64,000 nt of DNA. It comes from Pacificibacter marinus. Lineage in GTDB: Bacteria > Pseudomonadota > Alphaproteobacteria > Rhodobacterales > Rhodobacteraceae. Position 1 is the stretch's first letter. Each line of letters opens with the position of its first letter. The stretch spans positions 241,674 to 305,673 of the forward strand of contig NZ_FNZV01000003.1 in assembly GCF_900109555.1 (NCBI RefSeq), given 5' to 3'. Below, in pieces: positions 23,501-35,055 of this stretch. Both the position numbers and the translations under genes were made by a program. Below the pieces are notes generated by a model. The model saw only the letters and a list, made by a program, of their open reading frames with translations. It was not told where the DNA came from and did not search any database.

Positions 23501-26500
23501 CATCACAAAAAAAGACATCGGTTCCAGCCGCCACCGACCAGCACGCACCGAGGCATACAAAGACGCACCGCAGCCCACAAGGCCAACCATAAGAACGCGA
23601 CCAAACACCCAAACACAGGCCAAAAAAGAGAAGAACGACACCAGATCAAACACCTCAACATCGAGAACAACGGCCACACCCAAATCGACGATGAAGACAA
23701 ACACGGCAGCTGCCACGCGGGGCACACCAGCCCAGAAGAAAACGCCCTGCAACCCGAATTCAACGAACGCTGATGAAAAAGACACAACCTGGGACACCAA
23801 AACCCCAACAACACGCCCACCTTTGAGGCCTGCGAACAGAACAACCAAGCAGGCCGCAACACAGGAAGAAGGAGCCAAAGAAGAAGCAGCGAGAACAACA
23901 CCGTAGAAAAAGCGGAACGCAACGAAAACTCAAACCGCAACCGTCAACACACGATACAAAAAAAAAACCCCAACCTACGGCAAGACAAAAAAAAAAAAGA
24001 CATAGAGATAGCCAAAGCAAACCCAAAAAAACACACCAACAACCGCGCAGCCGACAGACAGCCAATGCACGACCTCATGCCCAGACATATAAACCAGAGA
24101 CAAGACAACCACAGCAATCTCCCAAACACCCCCAACCGCAAACATGAAGGTAGGCTGCCACCACACAAGGCGCAAGGAATACAAAAAGCCCGTCAAATCG
24201 AAAAAATGGAGTTCACGGAAAAAGCTAAAGAAAAAATATTGCCCCGCACCGCCACCGTAGAGATCAACAACACCGAGAAAAGGGACCGTGCCAAGCAACG
24301 CGCAAACGGCAAAAAACACAAACGCGAAAACCACACCCAAAGCAAAGCCAAAGACCAAAATGAAAGCTATAACTACTTCAACGCAGACAAAGCCATTGTA
24401 CAACTCGCAGATGCAAAACCAAGCTACAAGGCCGCACAACAAGTCAAAAGCGCCAACAATCGCCCTGAAAACATATCAAACAACGACATCAAGACAGGCA
24501 TCCAACAACGTAACCGCCACGAAACAAAAACCCACAATGAAAACGAAGGCAACCACAACACGCCCCACCAAAGCGGCCACAGCACCACGGCCCATCCCGT
24601 CAACGAAGACAACAAACACAACACCCAAGACGGCAACAGCCCCACCATCTATGACCCAACCAAGCAAACGGGCGCATTCCGAAACCCTGCGACGGAAAAG
24701 GTGAAGCACCCCAAACACACAGCAGTGATGCGCACATTTGGGCACCAAGACAACACAGAAACCGACACCACCGACAAAGAGGACATGCTGATCAAAAGCA
24801 AAAAACCCACCAACATCAAACAGAGAAACAAGCCGTCCAAGGACCAACCCAACAACCACAAAGAAAACGACATAACAGAAAACACGCACAAGGGTAAGGA
24901 TGCCAAAAAGATCAAAAACGACAACAAAGACCAAAATAACACCAAGGAACCAAATGGACGCGACCACACTAGAGCCCCAAGCGTCTCGAAGGGACAGCCG
25001 GTCACCCGGATGAACCGCATGTCCAAACTGCAACACACAAAAAAAGGCCCCCGCCAAACAGGAATCACCCCAAACCATCCACCAATCCGCACAAGTGGTG
25101 CGGCGGACCGCGAAACTGAAACGCGACATCAAAAGCTCAAAAACAAGGGCCTCGAGCCAACCATCAACGAGCCCAAGGACATGACCAACAACAAGCGTAT
25201 CAAAAACGAACACTGCGAGCGGACGAAAAAAAAAGACCCCGCCCGCAACGGCAACAACAAAAACATCAACGGCACCGACCCCGACAAAAAGATGCACAAA
25301 CCCGGCAAAGCAAAACACAAGAGAAGGGACGAACGCGAAATCAACACCACCACCCACAGAAATCCAAAGCATGAAACGGACCAACCCAACAAAGCAGACA
25401 AACACAAAGACAACAAAAGCAACCAACCGAGCAAAACCACCACGCCCAAAACGGCCACGAAAAAGAAAGCCACAGATAAGATCCGCCACACCCACAAAGC
25501 CGGCGACCGTCGCTTCACCAACGAGCGACAACGGCCCGAAAGCGACCACCAAAACAAAAACCGAAGAGCACACCCCCGCATTGACCCCAAACCCCCGCAC
25601 GCCATCACCCAACGGATCCACAAAACCCATGAAACGGGCGGCGATGAAAAAAACAACGACGATCGAAACGTGCAAGAACACGAAGATCACATCAGCACCC
25701 AAAGCAACCCAAAATGCCCCGAGCTCAAAGACAAACAAAGGAACGAAGCGCTCGACACAAAAACAGACCGCGAACAAAGACCAAGACGGCGAACCACCCA
25801 TACAGTACAACACAAAATCGAAAACGAGCAAAAAGACAAAACAAATGACCGCCAACAAACCCTAAACACCACAGCGATCAAACAGGACAGCGAGCCCAAC
25901 AAACAGAGCAAAAAGACGGGAAGTAGCAAAAACCCAAAAACCGCAAAGAACAACAAGAAGCGCCACAAAAACGCCACAACAAATCCACCGTAGAGGTAGG
26001 GCAATGTGGAGGAGCAGGCAAGGGAAGCCAAACCCGACAAAGAACTGCGCCACAACGAAAACGCGCCGCAGCACACATAAAAAACCGAGAAGGAGACCAA
26101 CGAAGCCGATGTCCGAACAGACCGCCAACCACATCACAAAGACGCCGAGATCGACAACCGAAAGGCCGAGGCCAATGACGGCCACAATCGCAGAGCCAAC
26201 GACAAAACCCCCTGCAACCGACACAACCACACCTACACCCCCCCGCGCGATCACGCCAAAACCCACGACCACAGGCAAACCGGCAGCCCAGAGAACACGC
26301 CCCACCTCAAACACAACAATGTCGCATGACACGCCCACGACAACCGAAACACCAGCCACAGACACCCAACAAACAAACCCACAGGGAATGGCCAGCACAT
26401 ATGCCAGAAGGGTGGCAAACGGCCTCAGCAAGGCCAAGCGAAGAAAATTAAGAACCCCGGACACCGCACAAAACCATAACTCAACATCGGCAAAACGGAA

Positions 26501-29500
26501 CAAATCCACGACGAAAAACCCGACAACACAACCAACTGGAAAATACGAAAAAAACGAAACAAAGCCCCAAAAAGAAACCCAACAATAATAGCCCAAAATC
26601 ACAACACAAGAACGCTCAACGACTGGCACAAACTCGCCAACCACAAAAAAAAGCAATGGCAACCTCAACCAAGAATGCAACGACCGGCAACCAGCCAATG
26701 GAAGCCAGAGGCCCACACCAACAAAAGCAGACAAAAGAATACCAAGGGCGAGGAAACCCACGCCACCAGAAAACAAGAAATCGACCAGCCCAAGAGCTAC
26801 GTGACCGGCTGAATCGACAACCACAACAAAGGACACCAACCCCTAGCCCCACCCGCCCCGAACAAACCAAAATCGCGGCTCGATGCGAGCAGCAGACGGC
26901 CAAAACAAAAGGCTCCATTGCAAAACAGCAGCCAAGGATTCCCCGACCCGAGCAAAAACGGCAAGCGACCACCAGCCAGCCGGTCACTAAGCCCATCGAC
27001 CCCACCGCCCACACACGCCCCGAAGCCACACAAAGGCGACGCGAAATGCCGGACAAAAGGGAGATCAAGCGCTTGAAAAACATGGCCAAAACAACACGGA
27101 GGAACGCCTTGACGAAAAACACAGCCGAACAGACCGCAAACGAGCCCGAAGGAACAATCGACCCAAACCCAGCCAAAGTGAAAGAGCAGAAAAGCCCCCT
27201 GGAAAAGAGAACCGACATAACGGGAGAAAAACAAAACAACCCAACACACATAACCGTCAGGGAAAGCGAGCGCCTGGTAAAAAAAACGGCCAAAACAGAA
27301 GGAAAGGCAAACCAAGTCAGAACCAACAACCAACAAAGGAATACCAACCCCCAAATGGCACGCAGAAAGAAAGACAAAAAAGGGACCCAGGTTGAAGCGC
27401 GCGTTGAAACAACCGAGCAGACCAAAGCGACCAAGAAAGAAAACAAGACGGCAAACCGTAAAACCACCAAGAAACACCAAAACGGACGCAGGCGCAAAAT
27501 CAAACGCAACCAAAAAGACGAAACCAAACAAAACCGTCAACAGCCGAATACAAAAACAGAGATTGAAAATGACAAACCAGCCAAAGCCCAAGAAGCCGAC
27601 AAACACCACAAAAAACCCCGCACAGCGCTAAACCCTGCCGCGCAAAAACCCAACATGGACCTGCGCAACGGCCAAGAACAAAACGCCGCCAAAGACAACG
27701 CCAATCAAGATCATGCCACGAAAAACACTACCCAAAACGAGGAGGCCCCCGCGGGAACATCTCCCAAAACCGAACAAAAAAAGTCACAACTCAAAACCAA
27801 AGAAGCACAAAGATGCTCGCAAGAAACGGACAGCGAAGAACCCCCACCCGACAGAACCACGAACGCACGATACAAGCCGAAGAAATGAGAAACCTACTCA
27901 AAGACACGCACAAAACAACAACGCAAAAGCACCACAAAAACGACCAAAACGACCCAGACCCCAACCGGCGGCACCCACGGCCAAGCCAAACCCACAAGCA
28001 CCACCCCAAAAACAACAGCAAAGACCGACGAAACCGCGGCACAAGCCGAAACAAAAGCCAAAGAAACAAACAAAACAACCCCAAAGGGAAAAACCGACAG
28101 CGCAAAACAGAGCAAGATCAAAAACCCGACACGCAACACCGAAACAAACAAAAACGGCCCAAAATGGTAAAAGACCAAAAACAGACCACCAAAGCCACCG
28201 ACAAACATCTGGCCGAAACAGACACGCAAGCCAACAGGCGGCGCAGCGACCGCCCCCCGTCCGTGAACGGGCGGCCAATTGTAACGCACAAGCCGAAACC
28301 AAACGTCAAAAAACCCAATCAAAACAAAAGCAACCAAGATAAAAAAACCCGCCCCAAAATTGAAACAGACACCAAGAACCCAGAGCCACGGGCGACGCAC
28401 AAACCCCCAGCCCAGGCCAATTCCCCAGGCACAAAACGGGAAGGAGATAACGAAACGAAGCAAAACCCCCCAGACAAGGATAGCCGCCCAACCAACAAAC
28501 GCAAACGCCACCAAAGGGCAGGCAATCAAGCGCCACATGAAACAAAGAGCCACGCAACGCGACACCCCCGGAAAGACGTGGAGCAACCCAAAGCACTACC
28601 GAACAACCGTCCGCGGCAAAGACATAAACAGAGAGAAGAGAAACAAGACCGGGAACAAAAGAAAGAGACGAAAGAAACGAGGAGCAGGCAACGATAGCAA
28701 CAATCGGACCAAAAAGAAAAACGCGCAAAAACGCACACGCAAGAGGGGCAACAAAAAAAAAAGCTGAGCCAACACAACGCGGGCCCGGGCAAATCGAACC
28801 CGAACCCAAGGACACCACACCAACGCCAATCGCTGGTGCATCGCACAAAAAAGGTGCAAGACACACCAAATAACGTAACGAAACACACCCACAAGAATCA
28901 GCACTGGCAACAAACGAGCGATAAAACTCAACACAAACACCGCCGAGCCGAGCCCAAAAATCAGCAACAAGGGCACGCGGCAAAAAAGCAAAAGCGGGCC
29001 CCACACAAAGAGGCACCCCAGCCGACCACCAGCCCCACCAAACACACCGCCCCCCACGGTCCAAAGCCGAGGAAGAAAAGAAAAAAGCGGAAAAAGCACA
29101 ACCAAACGCCAAACGCACAGGAGGCACATTCAGAGCAGACGCCAGCAAAACCAGGCAACCTAAAGCCCGCGAACAGGAGAAAAACACACGATCAAAACAC
29201 AGACCCGAAAAAACAGCAGAGGCTGGAGCAGCCCCCAACAGAAAAGCGAAAACACACGAACCCAAGCAACGCGCCAACCACCGCGACAAAAAAGACCAAG
29301 ACGCCGGAACAAGTTCCCAAGGTACCAAAACCACCCGAGCCCCCGCCAAAAACGAACCGGCCAAAGGCCCAACAGCCAGATACAAGGCAAAAAGCCATCG
29401 AACAAAAATGCAGACAACACCGCCCGCGCAAGGATACAAACGACAACGGGCCGGAAAAAAGGCCAAACAAGGCCCAACAAACCGATGCCGAAGCCAACAC

Positions 29501-31360
29501 CAAAAAAGACAAGGGCAAGAGCAAACAAGGCGCACGGAGGCAGCAATACAAAAAATCAAAAAAGCTGCGTGGCAGCGGGGAGCAAAATAAACACAAAGCC
29601 AGGGAACCAAGGCGCGCACAAACTAAGGCAAAAAACGGGACAAGTGAACAAAAAAAAGCCGACCCAGACAAACGGGCACTCGACAAGCACAGCACCGAGA
29701 AAGGCTAAGAGAAACAAAATGCGAAGGTAGCCGCGCCGGGGGAGAGCCAGCCCGCAACCAAGGACCCAACAAACCAAGCCCACCACGCCGAAAACTTCAC
29801 GGAGAGAAATATGAACCCTAACATCAAAACACCAGAGAGGAGAAAAACCGGGGAGAACGAAGAGTACCAGGGAACGAGCCTCGCAAAGAAGTTTAAGACC
29901 CAAAAAGAGCAACCCAAACTCAAGAAAAGGAACAAAGACAAAAAAAAAGCAGGCGGAAAACCACTAAAAACTCCAAACAGACCAAAAAAAACTCAACAAG
30001 GCAAAAACATAACGGGCACAAATCAACTACACAAATACAACGAAAAAAAAGAACGCAAAAAGAATTCCCAAGACTAGAAAAAGACCGCCGAGTACAAAGA
30101 AGACACAAATCCAAATAGCACAAATGATAGATAGGAAAAAATACACGACGTGGCGACATTTAAGGGGGCAGAGATTGAAAGGGACGGGAAAGCAGGCCTC
30201 AAGAAAAACAGGAGAAACACAGATCACCAAAATATATAAAAACCGGCCAAAGAAAGACGGACGCCGCGCAACAACCCCGCAACACAAACACAAAACATGC
30301 CCCTGGAAAGCGCACAGCGGACCAAGAAAAGTGGAGAAGCGGAGCACAAAGCGAATACACAGCAAACCCTGAAACAACGCACAACGGAAAAAAAGACGGT
30401 GGAGCTCCCCAAGAAACACAAGAGCACATGGGGCCGGGCGGACAACATCATAACTCAAAAAAGGGACGAACAAGACAAGGAGATGCAGAAGCACAGCAGC
30501 TAGAAACGACAACTCGGCACCCTGAAACGCGAAAAAAACAGGAACGAAAACAAAAGCGAGATAAGGAACACCGCACCAAGACAGTACCGAATATCGAACA
30601 TAAAACAACAAAACATGAACCGCCCCACAGATGCAACAGAGGGACTGCAAACAGGAACTGGCTTGGGCAACGGCAAAGCAAGACAAAAAAAAGAACAATT
30701 CACATCACAGATGACAGAAAGCCGCAATGAGACATGCGACCGCGAAGGCCTGAACCAGGCCAAGAGGCTGACCGAAACGAAGACAATCAAAGAGAAAGGG
30801 AAGAAAAAGAAAAAGATAATTGCCCAAATCGCGAATAACACACACAAACAAACCCGCTCGGGCAAACTCCCGGGCGCGGGAGAAAACGCAAGGCTAAACA
30901 AAAACCAACCGCAGCAAAAACACAAGATGAAAGCGCCAGACAAGGAAAAAAAATGTCGAAACTGGATAAAAACAACCGACGAGTCGAAGCACAACAAGCC
31001 ACGGAAAGAGAAAGGCAAATACACAAGCAATTGAAACGGCAAAAAAACAAGACAGGAACACATAAGGGCTGGTCCCCCCAAACCTCCAAACAAATCAAGC
31101 GTAAACCAACAACGTGAACAAACACGCGGACAAAACGCCCCAAAAAGCCGCTAAGCACGGGAGCCGACGACAACAAGCCAAATAATCGAAAAGGACACCC
31201 AAACAAAAGGCACCCCAAAAAAAGAATTAAAAATGCCAGCCCTCCCCCATGAAAATATCACGACCCAAACAATCGAGCGTAAAACGGCACAACAAACACC
31301 AGAACAAATAGGAGAAGGCGACCCCCAACTAAGGGAGAAAAAAGAAAGCGTACCAGGATC
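8270..31360. other. 23-kb strand-specific hypermutated tract (T-depleted, A/C-rich plus strand)
   Basis: Across about 23.1 kb the plus strand has only a few percent T, reduced G, and mostly A and C. Hand counts of 60-base rows: 11341-11400 has A23 C22 G15 T0; 20341-20400 has A26 C24 G8 T2. Both edges lie in recognisable genes (metK at left, tRNA-Ser at right) that pass into the tract in register. The tract is therefore substituted chromosome rather than inserted DNA. Inferred changes are T to C, A or G; G to A or C; and some C to A. Stop codons on the plus strand need T, and those on the minus strand need A there, so long open frames arise on both strands by chance. Their translations (basic and polar on plus, hydrophobic on minus) reflect composition. 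I could not assign any gene inside with confidence. Confidence 0.93.
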
Positions 31361-31381
31361 CGAATCCCTTCGTCTCCGCCA
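31294..31381 (+). pseudogene. degenerate tRNA-Ser(GCU), 5' part hypermutated, 3' end intact
   Basis: Reading back from a perfect tRNA 3' end (T-loop, CCCTT, CGTCTCC, G, CCA at 31359-31381) gives an 88-nt class II tRNA in register. The D-arm is recognisable with changes. The anticodon stem-loop at 31321-31337 reads ACCCC-CAACTAA-GGGAG where CTCCC-CTGCTAA-GGGAG is expected. The universally conserved T33 is A, and anticodon GCT reads ACT. The 5' acceptor is AAACAC where GGAGAC is needed to pair with GTCTCC. The last altered base is about 31360 (T55 to C); every position from 31361 on fits a normal tRNA-Ser. This is a second, independent anchor for substitution-only mutation. It is not a functional tRNA. 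Confidence 0.83.
31361..31381 (+). other. island attachment core (tRNA-Ser 3' end)
   Basis: The 21 bases from the T-loop to CCA are unmutated and lie 125 bp before an integrase relic, the usual arrangement for a tyrosine-recombinase island inserted in a tRNA 3' end. In such insertions this end is supplied by the island. I saw no second copy of this 21-mer to the right, so the far end is either lost or outside the window. Confidence 0.65.
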
Positions 31382-31395
31382 GATTTAAAAATATC

Positions 31396-31441
31396 AAAAA
31401 AGCCGTAATATCCTGATTATAAAGGATATTACGGCTTTTTT
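31396..31441 (+). terminator. strong intrinsic terminator downstream of tRNA-Ser
   Basis: A 19-bp perfect inverted repeat (31396-31414 with 31423-31441) contains AAAAAAGCCG at one side and CGGCTTTTTT at the other, with an 8-base loop. The A-run/T-run symmetry means it can end transcription in both directions. It lies just outside the hypermutated tract and is unaltered. Confidence 0.9.
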
Positions 31442-31505
31442 GTTTGTGCTTGCCAGCCCCCTACGCTTGTGCGCTATACTTATTACTATACAAAGGCGAT
31501 TTCGC

Positions 31506-32781
31506 ATGTTGGTTCGGCGGGGCAAGGATGAGCTATTTTCGCATGTGTGGCGGGTGCCGAAATGGTATCAAAAAGTTGATGGGCGGCGGCATATATTCAC
31601 CTCATAGCACACGGGCGACATAACCGAGGCGCAGGCCAAGCAAGCTGAGATTGAGCGTTTGCAGGTTGCAATCTGGGAAGCGCGGCTTGCGGGCATTGAT
31701 GGGCGCGCCGAAGAAATGTTCGATCGTTTGCGCGAAGTGGCTGAGCGGCGTGGCTTTGCTTACATCGAGGCGGGTGATTTGGCGCGCGGGCCTATATCTG
31801 AGATTTTGACCCGTGTGGCCGCGATTAACGACAGTCCCTCGGTTGAGTGAGTTGCCAGAGACTGCGATGGCGCTTCTAGGCTGCGCCCCTGTGCCGTCTT
31901 TACGCCTGTCTGCGCTGTTGGCTCGGTTTTCTGAATTGACGGCGGACAGGTGGGTCGGAAAAAGCAAAGATCAAAAGCGCCGTTGGGAAAATGAGCGCAA
32001 TCGTGCGATCGGCAATTTGATCGAACAGGTCGGCGACAAAGGCATCGAGGATCTGACGCGATCCGATGTCTTGCGGTTTCGCATATGGTGGTGGTCGCGG
32101 GTCGGGGCGGGGGCTGCATCTGCCTCGAGCGCGAACAAAGACTTTTCGCTTTTGTCGGCCATGATTGGCGCGGTGATTACGCTTGAGGCGCGCGCGTTTG
32201 AGAACCCCTTTAAAGGCGTGCGGTTTCATGAAGACAAAGGGCAGCGCTTGGCGTTTTCACGCGATTGGGTGCGCGACAAAATTTTGGCCAAAGGGGCGCT
32301 TGACGGGCTGAACCTTGAGGCCCGTATCGCGCTTTTGATTATGGTAAATACAGGCGCACGGCCTTCCGAGATCCTTGGTTTGACCTCGGACCGGATCCGG
32401 CTGGATCAAGACATTCCCTACATTGCGATTAGGGCAGGGGAGCGGGCGCTCAAAACAGAAAAAAGCGCGCGCGACATTCCATTGACGGGGATCTCGCTCG
32501 AGGCTGCAAAGCAATGCGCCTCAGGGTTTCCGCGCTATGCAGATCGCGCTACGAGCTGGTCCAATCTAGTGATGAAATACCTGCGCAATAATAGCTTGTT
32601 GGAAACCGACGCCCATTCAACATATTCGCTGCGACACATGTTTTCGGACAGCCTGCAAAATATAGACTGCCCCGACCGCACCCGAAAAGAACTGATGGGC
32701 CACGCGATTGGTGGCGTCGTCTACGGACAGGGTGCAAGCTTGCAAAATAAGCTGTCGTGGCTGGAGAGGATCGCGTTGTGA
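31506..32781 (+). pseudogene. tyrosine-type site-specific integrase, broken by a stop and a frameshift
   Basis: The N-terminal part starts MLVRRGKDELFSHVWRVPKW, hits an in-frame TAG at 31605-31607, and resumes in the same frame as AQAKQAEIERLQVAIWEARL. It then changes frame near 31840. The remaining catalytic part is open to 32781 and shows the recombinase boxes GARPSEILGL (first Arg), YSLRHMFSD (His-x-x-Arg) and ELMGHAIGGVVYGQG (His and nucleophile Tyr). It is of the phage/island integrase type that uses tRNA 3' ends, consistent with its position beside tRNA-Ser. With two lesions it is probably inactive, so the island is likely immobile by this route. Confidence 0.85.
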
Positions 32782-33167
32782 GTGGTGTGAGGTGGGGGAA
32801 CGGCCAGAAGCCGACCTTGGCAACTTCGCCGCGAAAGTCCGCTTTTTTGCCCAGATATACGGATGCTGCATGATGCAAGTGTCTGCTATCTCGCGCGAGC
32901 CCAAACCCTTTAACAACTTTTTTGGTTTTGAACGGGGGGAAGCATCAGACGACGTGTTTTGCAATTATGCAAAAAAACGAGCGTTTTGATTGCTCATGGC
33001 ACGTAGCTTTGCAGCTTACGGCCATCCGTGTTGAGGCTGTCAGCACCCGCATTTTGCGGGTCTCTACAAAAAGAACAGGCGGGCTATCAAAAATAATTTA
33101 CGGAAATGTCGAAAACTGCAAACGTGAAGCGTCCTAGTGGTATCGAACCTCAAAATTGAAGGAGCAA
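32782..33167. other. intergenic stretch, no gene supported
   Basis: I see no convincing gene in these 386 bases. The stretch contains a GCGAAAGTCCGCTTTTTTGCCC segment that resembles small dispersed non-coding relics common in Roseobacter genomes, and a short GCACCCGCATTTTGCGGGT inverted repeat near 33044-33062. Confidence 0.5.
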
Positions 33168-33417
33168 TAATGGTTTTTGCTATTACCCCCCTCTACGCGC
33201 TGCCAGTGGCCGTGATTTATCTTGGCCGAAGGCAGGGGGGCAGCCGCAGTGTGGCTGCACATCTCAGGCGCATTGCTGCTGGTTGGTCGCATCGCACATC
33301 CGCTCGGACTAACGTCGGACACGGCGAGCCATCCGCTGCGCTATGTCGGCAACGGCACCAACATCCTTGCAGCTCTCACTGCGAGGTCTGCATCTGTATC
33401 CAAATCATTGGCCAGTA
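33168..33417 (+). pseudogene. MAPEG-family membrane protein relic
   Basis: ATG at 33170 opens VFAITPLYALPVAVIYLGRR, the typical start of a MAPEG-domain protein. The frame then changes near 33219 and continues as VWLHISGALLLVGRIAHPLG...RYVGNG, the typical end. About 40 residues of the middle are missing and the two halves are in different frames. MAPEG proteins are four-helix membrane proteins of eicosanoid/glutathione metabolism type, of unclear role in bacteria. Confidence 0.65.
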
Positions 33418-33451
33418 GGCCAAAACACCCATCCCAAAAAGGACTAACCCA

Positions 33452-33814
33452 ATGGACTATATGCTACTTCTATACGGTGATCCAAAGAAAGAGCCCGCTT
33501 ACGGAACGCCTGAATTTGACGAGATGATGGCGGGATATGCCACTCTGAGCGCAACACTTCAGGCTGATGGAGTCTTGAAAGGTGGCGAAGGTTTGCAGGG
33601 CATTGAAACGGCAACGTCGCTGCGGGTGCGCGCTGGTCGCGTGGAAACCATGGACGGTCCATTTGCCGAAACCCGCGAGCATTTGGGAGGGTACTATCTG
33701 ATCAACGTGCCTGATCTGGATGCGGCGTTAATCTATGCGGCCATGGTGCCTGCCGCGCTCTATGGCACGGTCGAAGTGCGGCCTATGATGGACTACAATC
33801 CGGCGGGCGATTAA
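33452..33814 (+). CDS. YciI-like DGPF-domain protein
   Basis: A 120-aa YCII-related (DGPF) protein starting MDYMLLLYGDP and carrying the signature METMDGPFAETREHLGGYYL (VETMDGPF here). Such small proteins are the standard neighbours of ECF42 sigma factors. Their biochemical role is unknown. Its stop overlaps the start of the sigma factor gene (TAATG), so the two are co-translated. Confidence 0.9.
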   Translation: MDYMLLLYGDPKKEPAYGTPEFDEMMAGYATLSATLQADGVLKGGEGLQGIETATSLRVRAGRVETMDGPFAETREHLGGYYLINVPDLDAALIYAAMVPAALYGTVEVRPMMDYNPAGD

Positions 33815-35055
33815 TGACCAAGACCGTCCCCGGTTCCACAGCCCGCACCATCGCGGCGGCAAAAGAGCTCGACCGCGTGATGCGGCTGGATCGGGGACGG
33901 TTGATCGCGGCGCTGGCGGCAGGCCTGCGCGACCTCAGTCTTGCCGAGGATGTCCTGCAAGAGGCCGCCGTTTCGGCGCTAAAGCACTGGGGGCGATCAG
34001 GATTGCCCACATCGCCGCAAGGCTGGCTGCTTCAGGTGGCGCGGTGCAAGGCCATCGACCGACTGCGCAGCGCTAAACGCAGTAAGCTTCAAACTGAAGC
34101 ACTGGCAATTTTGACTGATGATGATGCCGATCCTGATACCAACGTTATCCCCGATCACCGATTGCGCTTGATCTTCGCTTGTTGTCACCCTGCACTGGAC
34201 CCCAAATCGCGTGTCGCGTTGACCCTACGCACCGTTTGCGGGTTGACCACGGTCGAAATAGCCCGCGCATTTTTGGACAATGACACGACGATGGGCCAAC
34301 GGTTGAGCCGAGCCAAAGCAAAGATCTCGGCGGCAGGTATTCCTTTTGCCGTGCCGGACCCCGAACTTTGGCCCGCACGCCTAGATGCCGTGTTGACGAC
34401 CGTTTATTTGATTTTTACCACCGGATACATCGCGGGGCCGAATGAGCCGCGCGATCTGTGCCTTGAGGCCGAATACCTCATGCGACTGATTGACCAGCTA
34501 CGTCCCAATGACGCCGAGATCGAGGGGGCGCTGGCGATGATGCTGTTGACGGCTGCGCGTCGTGCGGCGCGTATCGGAGACGATGGTGCAAGCCTGCCGC
34601 CTGCAGAGCAAAATCGTACCCTATGGGACAGCGCGCGGATTACTGAAGGCCGCTCTATTCTAGCTCGTGCAGTAAAGAGGAACGACGCAGGACCTTTTCA
34701 GATCAAGGCCGCTATCGCCGATTGCCAAATGGCCGAACCCGCTCCTGACTGGTTACAAATAGCGGCACTTTATCGCGCACTTTGGCAATATGAGCCAACC
34801 TCAGTCGTCGCTCTCAACTCGGCGGTTGCAATGGCTGAAGCAGGGCAGACAGAGCATGCGCTTGAATGGGTCGAAAGTCTTGCCGATCAGCTGTCAGATT
34901 ACCAGCCATGGCATGCCACACGCGCAGCATTGCTGGCCAAGACGGGCAATTACTCGCAATCTGCCGCCGCCTATCGACATGCCATAGCGACAGCACCGGG
35001 GCAGGCGGAGGCACTTTTTCTGGAGCTTCGACTGGCTGCGCTGCCACAGACGTGA
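33814..35055 (+). CDS. ECF42-type RNA polymerase sigma factor
   Basis: A 413-aa sigma factor, much longer than a minimal ECF. Region 2 is seen in LAEDVLQEAAVSALKHWGRSG and region 4 in VALTLRTVCGLTTVEIARAFL (residues about 25-185). A C-terminal extension follows with TPR-like repeats (YRALWQYEPTSVVALNSAVA, AGQTEHALEWVESL). This architecture and the adjacent DGPF gene define group ECF42. These systems lack an anti-sigma factor; the C-terminal domain is thought to be needed for activity. The likely target is the promoter of its own DGPF operon. Confidence 0.9.
   Translation: MTKTVPGSTARTIAAAKELDRVMRLDRGRLIAALAAGLRDLSLAEDVLQEAAVSALKHWGRSGLPTSPQGWLLQVARCKAIDRLRSAKRSKLQTEALAILTDDDADPDTNVIPDHRLRLIFACCHPALDPKSRVALTLRTVCGLTTVEIARAFLDNDTTMGQRLSRAKAKISAAGIPFAVPDPELWPARLDAVLTTVYLIFTTGYIAGPNEPRDLCLEAEYLMRLIDQLRPNDAEIEGALAMMLLTAARRAARIGDDGASLPPAEQNRTLWDSARITEGRSILARAVKRNDAGPFQIKAAIADCQMAEPAPDWLQIAALYRALWQYEPTSVVALNSAVAMAEAGQTEHALEWVESLADQLSDYQPWHATRAALLAKTGNYSQSAAAYRHAIATAPGQAEALFLELRLAALPQT

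Noticed and set aside
24065..25993. A 642-codon plus-strand open frame, the longest in the tract
   Set aside because: Plus-strand stops need T, which is nearly absent. The translation is Lys/Asn/Thr/Pro-rich low-complexity sequence without any domain, and has no ribosome site of note.
8270..31360. Illumina base-calling failure (A/C and G/T share excitation channels)
   Set aside because: Shotgun reads come from both strands. Such an error would turn the reverse reads into G/T on the plus strand and could not give one fixed strand bias over 23 kb. It cannot be fully excluded without reads, and a computational corruption also remains possible.
8270..31360. Cytosine or adenine deaminase (RIP-like or TadA-like) editing
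   Set aside because: The anchors show transversions (T to A, G to C, C to A) as well as transitions.
8270..31360. A giant structured ncRNA or natural low-complexity repeat array
   Set aside because: No periodic repeat is visible, and the in-register continuation of metK and tRNA-Ser explains the DNA as mutated ordinary sequence.
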